Source: Lathyrus oleraceus
Taxonomy: Eukaryota > Streptophyta > Magnoliopsida > Fabales > Fabaceae
Direction: 5' to 3'
NCBI RefSeq assembly: GCF_024323335.1
Contig: NC_066583.1
Span: 411,506,031-411,570,030 of the forward strand
DNA length: 64,000 bases
In this document: piece by piece, positions 1-11,769 of the stretch
Numbering within the stretch: position 1 is the first letter of the stretch
How the letters are laid out: every line of letters starts with the position of its first letter
The notes under the pieces: generated by a model
What the model saw: the letters and a program-made list of their open reading frames with translations, nothing else
Databases searched by the model: none
What the model was told of the DNA's origin: nothing
Position numbers and translations under genes: made by a program

Positions 1-229
1 GGCCACAAACAAGAAGACCAGAACAACACCTGCTTATGCAAAATGATGCATGCAATGCTCGTGCATATGCTTTGTTTTTATTTTATTTCAAGGAACTTTT
101 AGGGTTCTATTTGCAAATTTTGAAATATAAAGCATTTAATCGCATATGGAAAAATATCTCATCAAATATATTCGAGACAAAGAAGTACAACATTGTCAAT
201 TATTACAAGGGAAAAGGAAAATAAACATC
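1..229 (-). other. ORF1-gag spacer of element A
   Basis: This non-coding stretch follows the ORF1 stop and matches the corresponding spacers of B (14061-14302), C (34886-35067) and D (63036-63200). The shared signals are an ATCTCATCAAAT stretch, a T-rich segment, and a terminal CATTTTGCATAAGCAG followed by GT. The gag start lies just beyond the left edge. The terminal CAG/G resembles a splice acceptor, but no donor was identified. Confidence 0.75.
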
Positions 230-1678
230 CTATGGATCCCTAGAAGCTCGAGATGCCGGAAGACGAGATGCACAAAGTTTCTTGATCTCTCTCTCATATG
301 CTGCTTCCATATCCGCTTTCTCCTTAGCGAGTCGATCATACTTCCTCTTCCAGAATTTGGAAGACTGAGGAAGCAGAGAAGTCCAGGTATCATTCGGATC
401 ATCTATCACCTGATGCTCGAGGAATTCAATCAGAGCGTCCTTCTCCTTAAGATGTTGAAGCAACTCTTCTCTTTCACGGATCCAGGCACGTGAAAGGTCT
501 TCTTCTCTCAACTCCTCTACGCCTTGGTTAGGGAGCGTTGAAGGCCCAGCCACAACCAACGGTGTAGGTCTTGGATAATCATATGGCATAAGATACTCAG
601 ATGCTCTCTGTCTGACCCAAGAAGTGTACGGCTCCAAAGCAATGCAGTTCTTCGGACCCAACTCATTTCTACCCTTCTTGTGAATCTTGCGCCAAGTGCA
701 GACCATCCTGGCTTTCAGGCCTTGGGGATCTTTACCCTCCTGAAAGAACACACCTTCTAACAGAATGTTATGAGGTTTATCCTTTAGGGGGAAACCAAGC
801 TGACGACGGGCTAAGATAGGGTTGTAGCTGATCCCACCACATGTACCAAGAAGAGGCACATTAGGGAATTCACCATAATAATCAATGATCTGAACTGTAT
901 CATACACGCGATCATACCATGAGATATCGTCATTAGTGAGAGACATAAGTCTCGTAGGCCACCGTAGACATCCCTTGTTCTCCTTGAAAGCGACCATCTG
1001 CGGTAAGTGAGAAATAAACCACTTATACAACAGAGGCAAATAACACACAATAGCTCCTCCACCCTTTGCATTCCTCAGGTGCAAAGAGAAATAGGCATCA
1101 CCCAACAGAGTAGGAACGGGATTAAGAACAGAAAAGATCCTAATGGCGTTCACATCCACAAATTTGTCGATGTTGGGGAACAATACCAAACCATAGATGA
1201 GCAGCACGAATATGGCCTCAAAGGCATCCTCACTCATGGCCTTCCCATAAACGGTAGCTTGAGCAATGAGGAAATCAGAAGGAAGACCTCGAATTCCACC
1301 TTTGGTGGTCATATGCGCTTTAACCAAAGATTCATCTATGTGCAACAAGTCTGCGATCTCTCGAGAAGTCGGAATACTCTCTAAGCCACTGAACGACACC
1401 TGATCCAGAATAGGAATACCCACAAGATGAGCATACTCCTCGAGCGTAGGCAACAGCTGAAAGTCCCGAAAAGAGAAGCAATGATACAGAGGATCATAGA
1501 ACTGTGCCAAAGTACTCATCAACCCTTCGTCAACCTGAGTAGTCAACAGAGGCAGAAGCTTCCCATAACGAGCTTTGAAACCCAAGGGATCTAATACATA
1601 AGATGTCAGATTCCTTAACTCTTTCAGATCGGGCTGTCTAAAGCTGTACTTCTTTGTATGCCTTTTTGGTCTTTCCAT
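230..1678 (-). CDS. Ogre ORF1 protein, element A (intact, ~482 aa)
   Basis: This is the extra protein that Ogre elements encode upstream of gag; its role is not known. I chose the ATG at 1676-1678 (protein begins MERPKR) because B begins the same way (MERQRR at 15754) and D keeps the first codons (MERQR at 63009). The frame stays open upstream to about 1780, but that part matches the non-coding leader. Residues ~20-120 contain a pattern (YDPLYHCFSF, LPTLEEYAHLVGIPI) reminiscent of plant mobile-domain-like proteins; that likeness is from memory and is not a search result. The last ~80 residues are charged and heptad-like (EREELLQHLKEKDALIEFLE; KRKYDRLAKEKADMEAAYE), a probable coiled coil. The frame is open throughout and the protein is collinear with B's ORF1 over its whole length, which suggests selection until recently. 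Confidence 0.85.
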   Translation of the reverse strand: MERPKRHTKKYSFRQPDLKELRNLTSYVLDPLGFKARYGKLLPLLTTQVDEGLMSTLAQFYDPLYHCFSFRDFQLLPTLEEYAHLVGIPILDQVSFSGLESIPTSREIADLLHIDESLVKAHMTTKGGIRGLPSDFLIAQATVYGKAMSEDAFEAIFVLLIYGLVLFPNIDKFVDVNAIRIFSVLNPVPTLLGDAYFSLHLRNAKGGGAIVCYLPLLYKWFISHLPQMVAFKENKGCLRWPTRLMSLTNDDISWYDRVYDTVQIIDYYGEFPNVPLLGTCGGISYNPILARRQLGFPLKDKPHNILLEGVFFQEGKDPQGLKARMVCTWRKIHKKGRNELGPKNCIALEPYTSWVRQRASEYLMPYDYPRPTPLVVAGPSTLPNQGVEELREEDLSRAWIREREELLQHLKEKDALIEFLEHQVIDDPNDTWTSLLPQSSKFWKRKYDRLAKEKADMEAAYEREIKKLCASRLPASRASRDP

Positions 1679-2672
1679 GTCTGAAAATTTTGCAAATAAA
1701 CCCTTTAAGTTCCTTGAAAATTTTCTGATTTTTTTGATGACATGAATGCAGATGAATGCATGAATGTATGAATGCAGCAATCACACTCAAGGATCAAGCA
1801 AATCACACCAGACAAAGGTCATGGGAAAGCTCATAGCATCCTTAATATCAATCATCCATTTTGGTGGATTATGGTTTTCACCTTATCAACACCCAAGTTC
1901 CATTGATATTAACATTACATGAACCGGGTCAATCATCCTTAATATCAATCATCCATTTTGGTGGATTATGGTTTTCACCTTATCGACACCCAAGTTCCAT
2001 TGATATTAAGGATGTCTGAACGACTCAACCATGAATCACGGGTTTGTTGAGAGTCACGAGCATGGGGTCTCGGTTAAGAACCACCCAAAGGGAGTGTACT
2101 AGGGTTTAAACCTGCCGAACATGTTCTACCCGAGGTTCCCATAGTCATCATCCCATCTTTCGAATTTTATCGGAGGAACGAATACTTGTATTCCAAAAAT
2201 ATTCTCAAGAGAGACTCTTATGAGTGTAGTATCGCGTAAGAATCGCATAAGATCTTACATCTGAGCGACTTCCGCACTACGCCCTAAAAATAGGCCAAGA
2301 TGGGCTTGGTAAACTAAGGTCCTTGGCTTCTAAGGCACATGTTAAAAGAATAATGCCTAACCACAAATAACTTGTGTGACATTATTAATCTAACATGACC
2401 TCCACCAAGTGAATGGACTCGCAAGTCAACTTGCTAAGGAATACTCCACACAAGTCGACGAGACTATGCCATTCTCATATCCTAAGGTGCACTCGAGTTC
2501 GGGTATAGAACTCATCTCACAGAGATCACCAAGCAAACATCAATTGTATATCAAGCAATTCAATCATTACAATCAATACAGTAATCCCAAATTGTACAAA
2601 AATATGTCATATAACAAATAAACAATATCATACAACAAGGGTGAAAAGTAGGCAAAACCACCAAGGAATAAT
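1679..2672 (-). other. 5' leader of element A, with a duplicated inverted repeat
   Basis: No gene lies here. The roughly 900 bases between PBS and ORF1 match the leaders of B, D and F closely, including the CCATGCTCGTGACT and GGCAGGTTTAAAC stretches. Close to ORF1 is an inverted repeat, with ATCCTTAATATCAAT at 1838-1852 and ATTGATATTAA at 1902-1912. A second full copy has arms at 1935-1949 and 1999-2013. B and F have one copy; A and D have two. Confidence 0.75.
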
Positions 2673-2690
2673 TCCCCAGCAGAGTCGCCA
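2673..2690 (-). promoter_or_regulatory. Primer-binding site of element A
   Basis: On the minus strand it reads TGGCGACTCTGCTGGGGA. Its complement ends in CCA, as a tRNA 3' end must, and matches the PBS reported for Ogre elements (tRNA-Arg). A 6-base spacer (GAAAAG) separates it from the LTR end at 2697. Confidence 0.85.
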
Positions 2691-3061
2691 CTTTTCTGTA
2701 GCGGTGTATTCGTCACTTTATGATTTATTGATTAAATCAAAAGCAAAGCATACAAAGAATCGAGTCGCCACCGCACTTTTATTTATCCAAAGGAATGGCT
2801 AAAAAGCGAACAAAAGCCTAAGAAGTTTTACACATAGAAAACTAATGAAAAGATCAGAGATCTGGGTAAGGGGTTAATTACGCAATGGGAAGGTGTTAGG
2901 CACCCAAAACGTCCTAGGTACTCCTAGGGAGCCCTTTTCACAACTTGTTGTACGAAATGTTATTTGTTTATGAAATATTTATTGTGCAAACATGGATTGA
3001 AGGGATGAGAGAAAGAATATACAAGTTATTATTTTTGTGTTTGAACGGATGAACCCGTTGC

Positions 3062-3103
3062 CTACGTACCTTTCCATGGAAGGTAAGGATCAAAACGCCG
3101 TAG
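3062..3103 (-). promoter_or_regulatory. Conserved R/U5 hairpin in A's LTR
   Basis: In sense orientation an outer CTACG...CGTAG pair encloses an inner TACCTT...AAGGTA stem. D has the same at 61543-61583. The F and B LTRs keep the outer pair but use TCTCAT...ATGAGA as the inner stem. Confidence 0.5.
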
Positions 3104-3715
3104 TTCGGCTAAAAGATTTCCAAAAATATGAGTGGATTGATTTTAAAATAAAAGCCCTAAGGTCTTTCGTTATCCACGGGAGAAAACTCAACCTTATACA
3201 AACAACAAGTCCACCATGTGAGAAAAGCTTCAACTTTCTAGTGAGGGGTTAACCCTATAATAAGCAAGGAAGTATTACAATTCAATCACTAAGGACAAAA
3301 GGTGAGATTAACATCAACCAACTAGGATAAATCAAACTTATGTCTAATGTATGAAAACTTATCAAGAATGGACAAAGCCACAAAACAATTGAATGAGTGA
3401 AATTAACCAATTAGGATTATTCACAAAAGTGGTCAAAGTATGATTAGAATTCAATTCAAAAGAAGTATCATGAAAATGAAGTTTGAAAAATCAGAGGCTT
3501 AAGGCCTGAGTTTCTAATTTGAAAAGAAATGAAAATGTTTGCACAATAGTTTCAGGTTTTGGGTTAACATGCAAATGGAGGTTTAAAGAAACAAAAGGTG
3601 GGAGGGTGAGGAAGTAAAACTTCTTATATGTTCACCTCTTGAAATCATATGTAGATGATTCAAGTGATTCCTTTGGAATAGGCAACAATGCAAATAACAA
3701 ATGAACAAAGTAAAT

Positions 3716-4030
3716 GGATACCGGAGGCCAATCAATGGACTTATACCAATCTCACAAAACAAAATGGATACCGGATGCCAATCAATGGACTTACACCAAT
3801 CTCCTCAAACAAAGAGAAACAATGATACCAGATGCCAATCAATGGACTTATACTAGTCTCACAAACAAAGAAAACAAGGATACCAGATGCCAATCAATGG
3901 ACTTATACTAGTCTCACAAAACAAAATGGATATCGGATGCCAATCAATGGACTTATACTAGTCTCCCACCATATCATAGGAAACAACTGCCAATCAATGG
4001 ACTTATGCTTGCCTCCTCCATGGACAAAAC
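3716..4030. repeat. Minisatellite of 50-60 bp units in A's LTR
   Basis: There are about six diverged copies of a unit containing GCCAATCAATGGACTTATAC, preceded by GGATACCGGAT or variants. Unit length varies from about 48 to 60 bp. The short open frames crossing it are by-products of the repeat. Related units occur in D's LTR around 60602-60930. Confidence 0.85.
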
Positions 4031-5042
4031 AAAATGCTACAAAGCAAAGTTTATGAAATGATACAAGTAATGATGATAAATGCACAAAGGCACACTCAAG
4101 CAAATATGCACAGATGAATCAAGTAAGCAACAAACAAGTCAATTAGCACACACTATATACAATCAATTAGGCTCAAGCAAGGTTAGGCTTCACAGCCAAC
4201 TGGAATGGGATATTTTTGAGCTCTTAACCCTAACATTGAGAGTTAGGGTGAAGCAGATGAAAAGGAGATGAGGGGTGTGCCTCATAGCTCTTATCCCTGG
4301 TCAGGGAGAGCTTTGATCAATGGAAGGTGTGGGAGTTCAGGAAGTTGGAACTCTTCTCCACAAATGGACTATATAAGATCTTGGGTTATTATTCACCATG
4401 CATCAACACATGGTGTGAGCAAGGTGAATGACACACTGAGTAGCAGGAGATGGATAGCACATCTCTTTTATCTGCCAATTGCCTCATAAGAGGACTTTTC
4501 CTGCTTGGCACAAAAATTAAACAATCACAAGCATTGCCTCTTAAGGAGGACTTCAGACAGGTGCCTACCAATAACAGTAGGTCTTCCAGACTACATGAAG
4601 ATTAGAGATTATACCTAAGTGGTTAAGCAACCAAGCAAAAGCAAAGTTCAAATGAACTTAAAGCAACTTAGGTACCTTTTGAAGTGCAGAACCTCTGATT
4701 TCACATGATCTGCAGCTTGCAGTGGTTCAAAGCTACTCCACAGTGCTTGAAATGAAGATTGATGAAGTATTTGAGGCTTGAACTGGATCTAGATCTTGCT
4801 CAAAACAGAAGCTCCATTTGCATCTTCATGAACATGAACTGCATTTTTCTTCCACGAATTCAGCACAACAAACCTTGACCTCTACCAAATCCAAGCTCAG
4901 GAACACGAATATGAAGTCAAAATGCCATGATATTTGGAAGAAAATTGAGTTATGAGTGAGAGAAAAATTTCAAGTGAGAAAGAAATTGAGATCTAGAAAT
5001 GTGAAAAGTGATTAATTCCCTCCAATTCTGTTAGGGTTTAAG

Positions 5043-5050
5043 TATTTATA
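5043..5050 (-). promoter_or_regulatory. TATA box of A's LTR
   Basis: TATAAATA on the minus strand, about 1.1 kb into the LTR, near the position of the TATA box in D's LTR (TATATAAG, 36208). It is the likely core promoter for the element RNA. Confidence 0.55.
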
Positions 5051-6172
5051 TGGTTTACTAATCACTTGGTTAATCCCTAATTAGTTTGGTTAAGTGAAAT
5101 GAGGTAAATTGCCAAAATCCAAATTTTGCATGTGCATGAAGCAATGCACGTGAACAGTGCTCTTTTCCTCATCAAAATCACTTAAAATCCTCTTTTAAAT
5201 CCAATGGCAAATGATAAAAAGTTCACACAATGCACCACTTTTGAATTTTGTAATTTCCCTCCAAAAAGCCAATGGATTAACAAATGATCATGTGATGACA
5301 ATTCATGTAATGTGATGCATGATTTGGAAATTAGAGGTCAAGAGGAGAATATTGCAAAAAGAACCACTCATTTTGGAGCTTTGGTTGAAAAGTTATGCTC
5401 ATTTGAAGTCCCATGCACACTTTGCCATGATTTGATCATATCTCCTTAACCACACATGAGAAATTCATGATCTTGGACTTTTTGGAAATGGGAGAGAAAG
5501 ATATACAACTTTCATGTTCAACAAAATTTCATTTGAAGCTTTCTTGATGATGAAATATTGAGTTGAAGTTGGTTCAAAATCTTTCCATTTTTTGAAAGTT
5601 CAAATTATAGGTCACTTGCTATTTTTGGAAATTCTTGACCTGACTTCAAATTCTTCAATGTGAGTGTTTGAAATGTCAAATGAGACTTGTTTGAACATGA
5701 ATGAAGTATTTCTATCCACTTCCCACCTCCAAATCGACAATTGACTTTGCAGTTGACTTTCTAGGTCTTCAGTTGACTTGACAAGGTTCTGATGAAATTT
5801 AAGCCTCTACCACTTGTGATTTTGCTTCAAAATGACATCATAGCTCATATGAACTCTTGGGAATGATTGTGGGGTTCAAATCTCAAAAATGACCACCATC
5901 TATTGCTCAATGAATGCCCTGAATTGCCTTGACCTGTTAAGGCTTCATCTGCAAGACAAAGGTTAGATGACATATTTTTGTACTTTTTGGTTAGTGATAA
6001 AAAGAAAAACAATGATATACAAATGCAAGGAATGCTTGGTGATCAAGAACCCACTCTCAGAAGGATGACCAACCCATAGGGAAGGAAGCAAGGTGTCCAA
6101 TGATCCTTGAGGCAATGTGATGATATGATATGATGCCATGAGGGATCTTAGGGACAAAATTGGGGTCTTACA

Positions 6173-8044
6173 GAGAAGAACAAAAGGCTTCAGACCCGAG
6201 AGTGCATGAGATATACTATCTATTACCGTCAGAACATAGATAATATACTCGCATGGACGATTATCCACAACCGGTTACTAGGTTAATAAAGGATAAATCG
6301 ACCGAAAAGAAAAGGCATCGGGATACCGAAACTAGGTATATAATGATGACCAATTCATGGGAGAAACAATCCTTACCAACAACAACAAGGCAGACGAGAG
6401 ATGACCCGCTGGGGATAAATTGCGTAATCAGGGCAATTATCCAAGCAAATGAGGGGATATCATCACTGAATATTGGATGAAGATAACTGTCTCCAATTAA
6501 AGATGAGCAAAAATAGTTACTCTGCAAAAAGGGAAGAAATAGGGTTTACAACTACCGGTATGAGGGTAGAGAAACACAGACTCCGCCGGGGATAATAATT
6601 ACTAATTATTGAGCAATTATTCATTTACGACGGGGAAACAGGAAAATAGTCTCAAGAGACCGATCTAGGATCAAACTAGATAGGCACACCAAATCAAGAC
6701 TTGTCCTGGTGAGGATATAACTCAATGGGGAAAACCATCCCAATATATGTGTTGGGAAGGAACAAAAACAATCAACATCCACGAGGATATAACCCGGTGG
6801 GGAATATGGAAGAAGGGATAAACGCTTTCTGCTTATGGAGCTGACTCTATATGGAGAGATCAGACACACACATCTGCTCGGGGAAGTATATCACCAAATA
6901 GCAGAAGACAGCAAACAACGATATATGGCAAAGAATACAACATGAATATCTGAATGTTATAATTATGCATGAATATGTGTGGTTTATATATGATGTATGC
7001 TGACAGATAGACATATCTAAAACAACCAGGTCCAGGAATCAACCACCCGGTACTACATCTCAAGAGAGAAAGCCAAGTTCACCGGGGAGTATCCAATCTG
7101 CTGGGGATCAGAGATACCAGGAAGCAAAGAACTCTGCAAGGGATGAATCATCAATCATTCCAGCTGGGGACGAGAGTTATCTCAGACAAGGTCCACCACA
7201 CCAACAACTCTACTGGGGAATCTATCCGAGGAGATAAAGGATTTATCGGGATCTACCACCAAATACCGCTCTTGCCCAGAGAGATCCAAGCTGCTGAGGA
7301 AGAAAGATTGCTACTCTGCTAAAGGGAAGAGAGGTGACTCTCAACAAGAAATCCACTTGGTAGGATAAACCACAAGGGGTTCCGGAGGGAGGAGATACAG
7401 TCATGCCAGGAATATGGACAAAAATCTTACCCTGTTGGGGATCGTACCACCCTTGGGAGAGCACTGAGGATCTCCTAAGTATCCTTTCGTCATTGTGAAT
7501 GTTCACTTTGTTTAAAAACAAATTATAAAAAATTTGATCGTTTAAAGCAATGATATTTTCTTAATCAAAACATGCAAAACATTTGTTGAATAGAAACAGA
7601 TAAGAGTGCCAATAATTGGATAAAAGGCTCAAATTTATTTGATAGAATGGTAGTCTGCAAATGGCAAGGCTCCATAGATCTTTACAAATTTGAAATTGGT
7701 GTTATATATTGGAAAAGGGCTACATTGAACATAATGACCATTTCTCCACCAATTCTGAATCCGATGTATTTGAAGCTTTGGTTGATAATAAGCAAGAATC
7801 TCTGACGGATGACAGTTGTAGAACAAAGTCTTTTCAGGATGCAGTTACTTGCCAAATCCCTAATTTTTGCCTAGATTGCCCCAGGATGAGGTACTCAATC
7901 TAGCGGGATACCTATATTCGTTTTTCATGTCTCTAAGTTTTGCCTGGATCGCCCTTTCGGGTTTTCAATCCACCGAGACGCTCATTTTTGCCTAAGTCGC
8001 CCTTTTGGGTTTTCAACTTAGTGAGCTATTCAGTTTTTATTTTT
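6173..8044 (-). other. 3' UTR of element B (interrupted)
   Basis: I see no coding capacity. In sense orientation it starts with a hairpin array (8019-7873) and continues with irregular repeats built around CCCC(A/C)G-type motifs and TATCCGTTA/ACCGGTTACTGGG-like blocks similar to C's 3' UTR. The usual polypurine tract is absent because A's insertion cut the UTR. Confidence 0.7.
7873..8019 (-). promoter_or_regulatory. Hairpin array just after pol in element B
   Basis: Three sense-strand hairpins follow the pol stop. 8019-7994 has stem AAGTTG/CGACTT, 7971-7946 has GGATTG/CGATCC, and 7901-7873 has AGATTG/CAATCT. Each is followed by AGGCAAAA. In the first two the loop contains a short inner pair (CCCAAAAGGG, CCCGAAAGGG). 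C and F have the same arrangement with changed but mostly still paired stems. Confidence 0.7.
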
Positions 8045-11000
8045 TTAGGCGAAGTATTTCTTGACTGCATCTGAATTCACAGGACGAGAGAAATCCTCCC
8101 CATCCATAGTTGTAAGTATCAAAGCACCGCCTGAAAAGGCTCTCTTAACAACATACAGACCCTCATATTTCGGAGTCCACTTGCCCCTGGAATCGGGCGC
8201 GAAAGACAAGACTTTCTTGAGCACAAGGTCACCTTCTCGGAACACACGAGGCTTGACCTTCTTATCAAAAGCTTTCTTCATTCTCTGTTGATATAACTGA
8301 CCATGGCACATGTCAGTCAATCTCTTCTCTTCTATCAAGTTCAGCTGGTCATAACGACTCTGAACCCATTCAGCATCAGTCAACTTGGCCTCCATCAAGA
8401 CTTTCCATGATGGGATCTCCACCTCTACTGGGAGTACAGCCTCCATGCCATAAACAAGAGAGAAAGGGGTCGCCCCTGTTGAAGTGCGGACAGATGTACG
8501 ATAGCCATGCAAAGCGAATGGTAGCATCTCATGCCAATCTTTGTACGTAACAACCATCTTCTGGATAATTTTCTTAATGTTCTTATTAGTAGCTTCAATA
8601 GCCCCCTTCATCTTGGGTATGTACGGAGAAGAATTATGATGTGTAATCTTGAATTCACTACACAGCTCTTTCATCATCTTGTTATTCAAGTTAGATCCAT
8701 TATCAGTAATGATCTTATCTGGCACACCATATCGGTATATGAGTTGATTCTTGATAAACTTCACGACCACCTGCCTGGTCACATTTGCATACGACGCCGC
8801 TTCAACCCACTTGGTGAAGTAATCAATTGCTACGAGAATAAATCTATGTCCATTGGACGCTTTCTGCTCTATCATGCCAATCATGTCAATTCCCCACATG
8901 GAGAAAGGCCATGGTGATGAGATCACATTCAAAAGTGTCGGGGGAATATGAATCTTATCAGCATAAATCTGACACTTGTGGCGTTTCTTCACAAATTTGC
9001 AGCAGTCTGACTCCATGGTCAGTCAATAGTAGCGTGCTCTCAACATCTTTCTAGCCATGGCATGTCCATTGGAATGAGTACCAAATGAACCCTCATGGAC
9101 CTCAGTCATCAACAGGTCTTCTTCGTGTCTATCCACGCATCTGAGCAGAACCATGTCAAAATTTCTTTTGTAAAGCACTTCGCCATTGAGGTAGAAACTT
9201 CCTGACAATCTCCTCAAAGTCTTCCTATCTTTTATAGATGCCCCAGGCGGGTAAATTTGGCTCTGAAGGAAACACTTGATATCATAATACCACGGCTTAT
9301 CATCTTTTACTTCTTCTACTACAAATACATGAGCTGGTATGTCCAAGCGCATCACGGTGATATTGGGGACTTCATTCCACAATTTAACCAAAACCATTGA
9401 AGCAAGCGTAGCAAGAGAATCTGCCATCCGATTCTCATCTCGAGAAATATGATGGAAGTCAACCTCAGTAAAGAACGTTGAAATCCTCCTCGCATAATCT
9501 CTGTATGGAATGAGGCCAGGCTGATTCGTTTCCCATTCACCCTTAATCTGATTAACAACGAGGGCCAAATCACCATATACATCAAGATGCTTGATCCTTA
9601 GATCAATACATCCCTCCAATCCCATAATACAGGCCTCATACTCAGCCATATTATTCGTGCATTTGAAAGTTAGCCTTGCTGTAAAAGGAATATGTGTGCC
9701 CTGAGGCGTAATGATTACCGCCCCAATACCACTTCCATATTGATTTACAGCGCCATCAAATACCATACTCCATCTGGAACCAGGCTCTGGCCCTTCATCA
9801 AGTGTAGGCTCATCACAATCTTTCATTTTCAAATACAGAATCTCCTCATCTGGGAAGTCATACAAAACTGACTGATAGTCCTCAATTGGTTGATGTGCCA
9901 AGTGGTCAGACAAAATACTACCTTTAATAGCTTTCTGAGCTCGATACTCAATATCATACTCAGACAACAACATCTGCCAACGGGAAATCCTTCCAGTTAA
10001 AGCAGGCTTCTCAAATATATACTTGATTGGGTCCATTCTGGATATCAACCAAGTGGTATGGTTCAACATATACTGGCGTAAGCGCTTAGCGGCCCAAGCC
10101 AAAGCACAACATGTTTTCTCAAGCATTGAATATCGAGACTCACAATCGGTGAACTTCTTACTCAAGTAGTAAATAGCGTACTCCTTCTTCCCTGATTCGT
10201 CTTGCTGCCCAAGGACACAACCCATCGAGTCTTCAAGAACAGTCAGATACATGATCAAAGGTCTTCCCTCTACAGGCAGAGACAGAATCGGAGGCTCAGA
10301 CAGATATTCTTTAATACTGTCGAAAGCTTTCTGGCAATCCTCGGTCCAATCATGGGACTGATCTTTCCGGAGGAGCTTGAATATAGGCGCACATGTGGCA
10401 GTCATGTGGGATATGAATCTAGAGATATAATTTAAGCGGCCAAGAAAACCTCGGACTTGCTTCTCAGTTTTGGGCGCAGGCATCTCTTGTATTGCTTTGA
10501 CCTTTGCAGGATCAACCTCAATACCTCTTTCACTAACAATGAAGCCCAATAACTTGCCAGAACGGACTCCAAATGTACACTTGTTGGGATTCAGACGAAG
10601 CTTATATTTCCTCAAATGCTGGAAAAGCTTCAACAAATGCTCTACATGTTCAACTTCCGTTCTTGACTTAGCAATCATATCGTCAACATATACCTCAATC
10701 TCCTTGTGCATCATATCATCAAACAAGGTGGTCATAGCTCGTTGATACGTGGCTCCAGCGTTCTTCAAACCGAAGGGCATCACTCGATAACAGAATGTTC
10801 CCCAAGGTGTGATGAATGTTGTCTTTTCCATATCCTCGGGTGCCATTTTAATCTGATTATATCCAGAAAATCCATCCATAAACGAGAAGACTTTGAATTT
10901 AGCTGTATTGTCTACCAACATATCAATATGTGGTAGAGGGAAATCATCTTTCGGACTAGCTTTATTCAAGTCTCTATAGTCCACACACATCCGGACTTTT

Positions 11001-11507
11001 CCATCTTTCTTAGGCACGGGCACAATATTGGCCACCCATTGAGGATATATAGAAGTCACCAGGAACCCCGCATCAATTTGCTTTTGAACTTCCTCTTTGA
11101 TCTTCACTGCCATATCAGGATGAGTTCTTCTGAGTTTCTGCTTCACAGGCACGCACTCAGGCTTTAAAGGTAGGAAATGTTGCACAATATCAGTATCTAG
11201 ACCAGGCATGTCTTCATATGACCAGGCAAAGACGTCATCATATTCTCGTAGCAACTTAATCAACCCCTTCTTAACAAATTCTTCCAAAAGTGCCCCAATT
11301 TTTACCTCTCGCACACAATCTTCAGACCCCAAGTTGACTGTTTCCAGATTCTCAAGATGCGGCTGAATGATCTTCTCTTCATGCTCAATTAGCCGGGTGA
11401 TCTCATCAGGAATCTCTTCAACATCATCTTCCTTTGCCTCAAATACAGGGGATTCAAAATTGGGAGATGGTGTTGGGTCATTATGTTCAATGGGTTTAGA
11501 AATCAAC
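8045..11507 (-). pseudogene. pol: pol exon 2 of element B: RT, two RNase H domains, integrase (one internal stop)
   Basis: It would copy the element RNA into DNA and integrate it. Exon 2 begins at 11507 after the intron acceptor. Order: a linker, RT with YVDD at 10679-10690, a first Ty3-type RNase H whose leading Asp is lost (MYLTVLEDSMGCVLG), a second RNase H with its acidic residues present (FDGAVN, EYEAC, DENRMADSL), then integrase. Integrase has an H/H/CxxC zinc motif, GIDMIG, ITDNGS and an IEATNK glutamate, and a GPY-like end (GLYVV). The Tat lineage is known for a second, archaeal-type RNase H. A single TGA at 9020-9022 replaces the Trp found in C and F, splitting the frame into 827 and 323 codons. 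Otherwise the frame is open, so inactivation looks recent. Confidence 0.9.
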
Positions 11508-11769
11508 CTGCATAATGATTTTGGATATGAAAAGATTTAGAATTCAAACAAGGCAAATCATTATGCATATGAAAAGATCGATTTTATTCTATTTTTTAGG
11601 GTTTTATGTGATCACCAATTTCATGCAAAAGCAAAAAGGGAAAATAATTGGAAAACAAACATTTAACATGAATTTATTGAATGAAAATATCATTGTACTT
11701 ATGTGCCAACAATGTCATCACTCCTTCTTTTGGCATGGGAGAAGGGTTTTTAAATAAAGTGATTATTAC
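11508..11769 (-). other. Intron between protease and RT exons, element B (262 bp)
   Basis: The donor is G/TAATA, where TAA (11768-11766) is also the stop codon of gag-pro. The acceptor is ATTATGCAG at 11508. Removal joins two bases of a Thr codon to the first base of exon 2 and keeps the pol frame open (phase 2). Such an intron is established for Ogre elements. The same donor and acceptor layout occurs in C, D and F. Confidence 0.8.

Larger units (their letters stand above)
1..6172 (-). mobile_element. Element A: 5' part of an Ogre-type LTR retrotransposon, nested in element B
   Basis: Read on the minus strand the order is LTR (6172-2697), PBS, leader, ORF1, then the ORF1-gag spacer cut by the left edge; gag-pro-pol and the 3' LTR lie outside. 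The LTR start (TGTAAGACCCC) at 6172 abuts sequence that matches the middle of another Ogre 3' UTR (compare 6180-6300 with 25020-25120). No polypurine tract is present there, so A was inserted into the 3' UTR of element B. The possible target-site duplication GAGAA (6173-6177) cannot be checked because the other end is outside the window. Confidence 0.88.
2697..6172 (-). repeat. 5' LTR of element A (3476 bp)
   Basis: The sense start is TGTAAGACCCC (6172) and the sense end is CCGCTACA (2697), giving the TG...CA ends of an LTR. It is collinear with D's LTR at both ends and in most of the middle. It lacks a ~1.86 kb block that in D begins GTCAG and ends TTTCAG; the junction in A lies between 4675 and 4676. 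It carries a TATA box near 5043, a 50-60 bp minisatellite at 3716-4030 and a conserved hairpin at 3062-3103. Confidence 0.88.

Noticed and set aside
1838..2013. Inverted repeat in the leader as a MITE insertion
   Set aside because: Present at the same position in four families with no flanking duplication; better explained as an ancestral leader feature. The local doubling in A and D remains unexplained.
2697..6172. LTR shared by A and B as a second tandem array like F
   Set aside because: The sequence right of 6172 matches the middle of an Ogre 3' UTR and has no polypurine tract, so A is nested in B's UTR rather than sharing an LTR with it.
8061..8917. Plus-strand frames of 76 and 128 codons over B pol, and similar frames antisense to F pol (up to 167 codons)
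   Set aside because: Shadows of the conserved pol coding strand; no independent signals.
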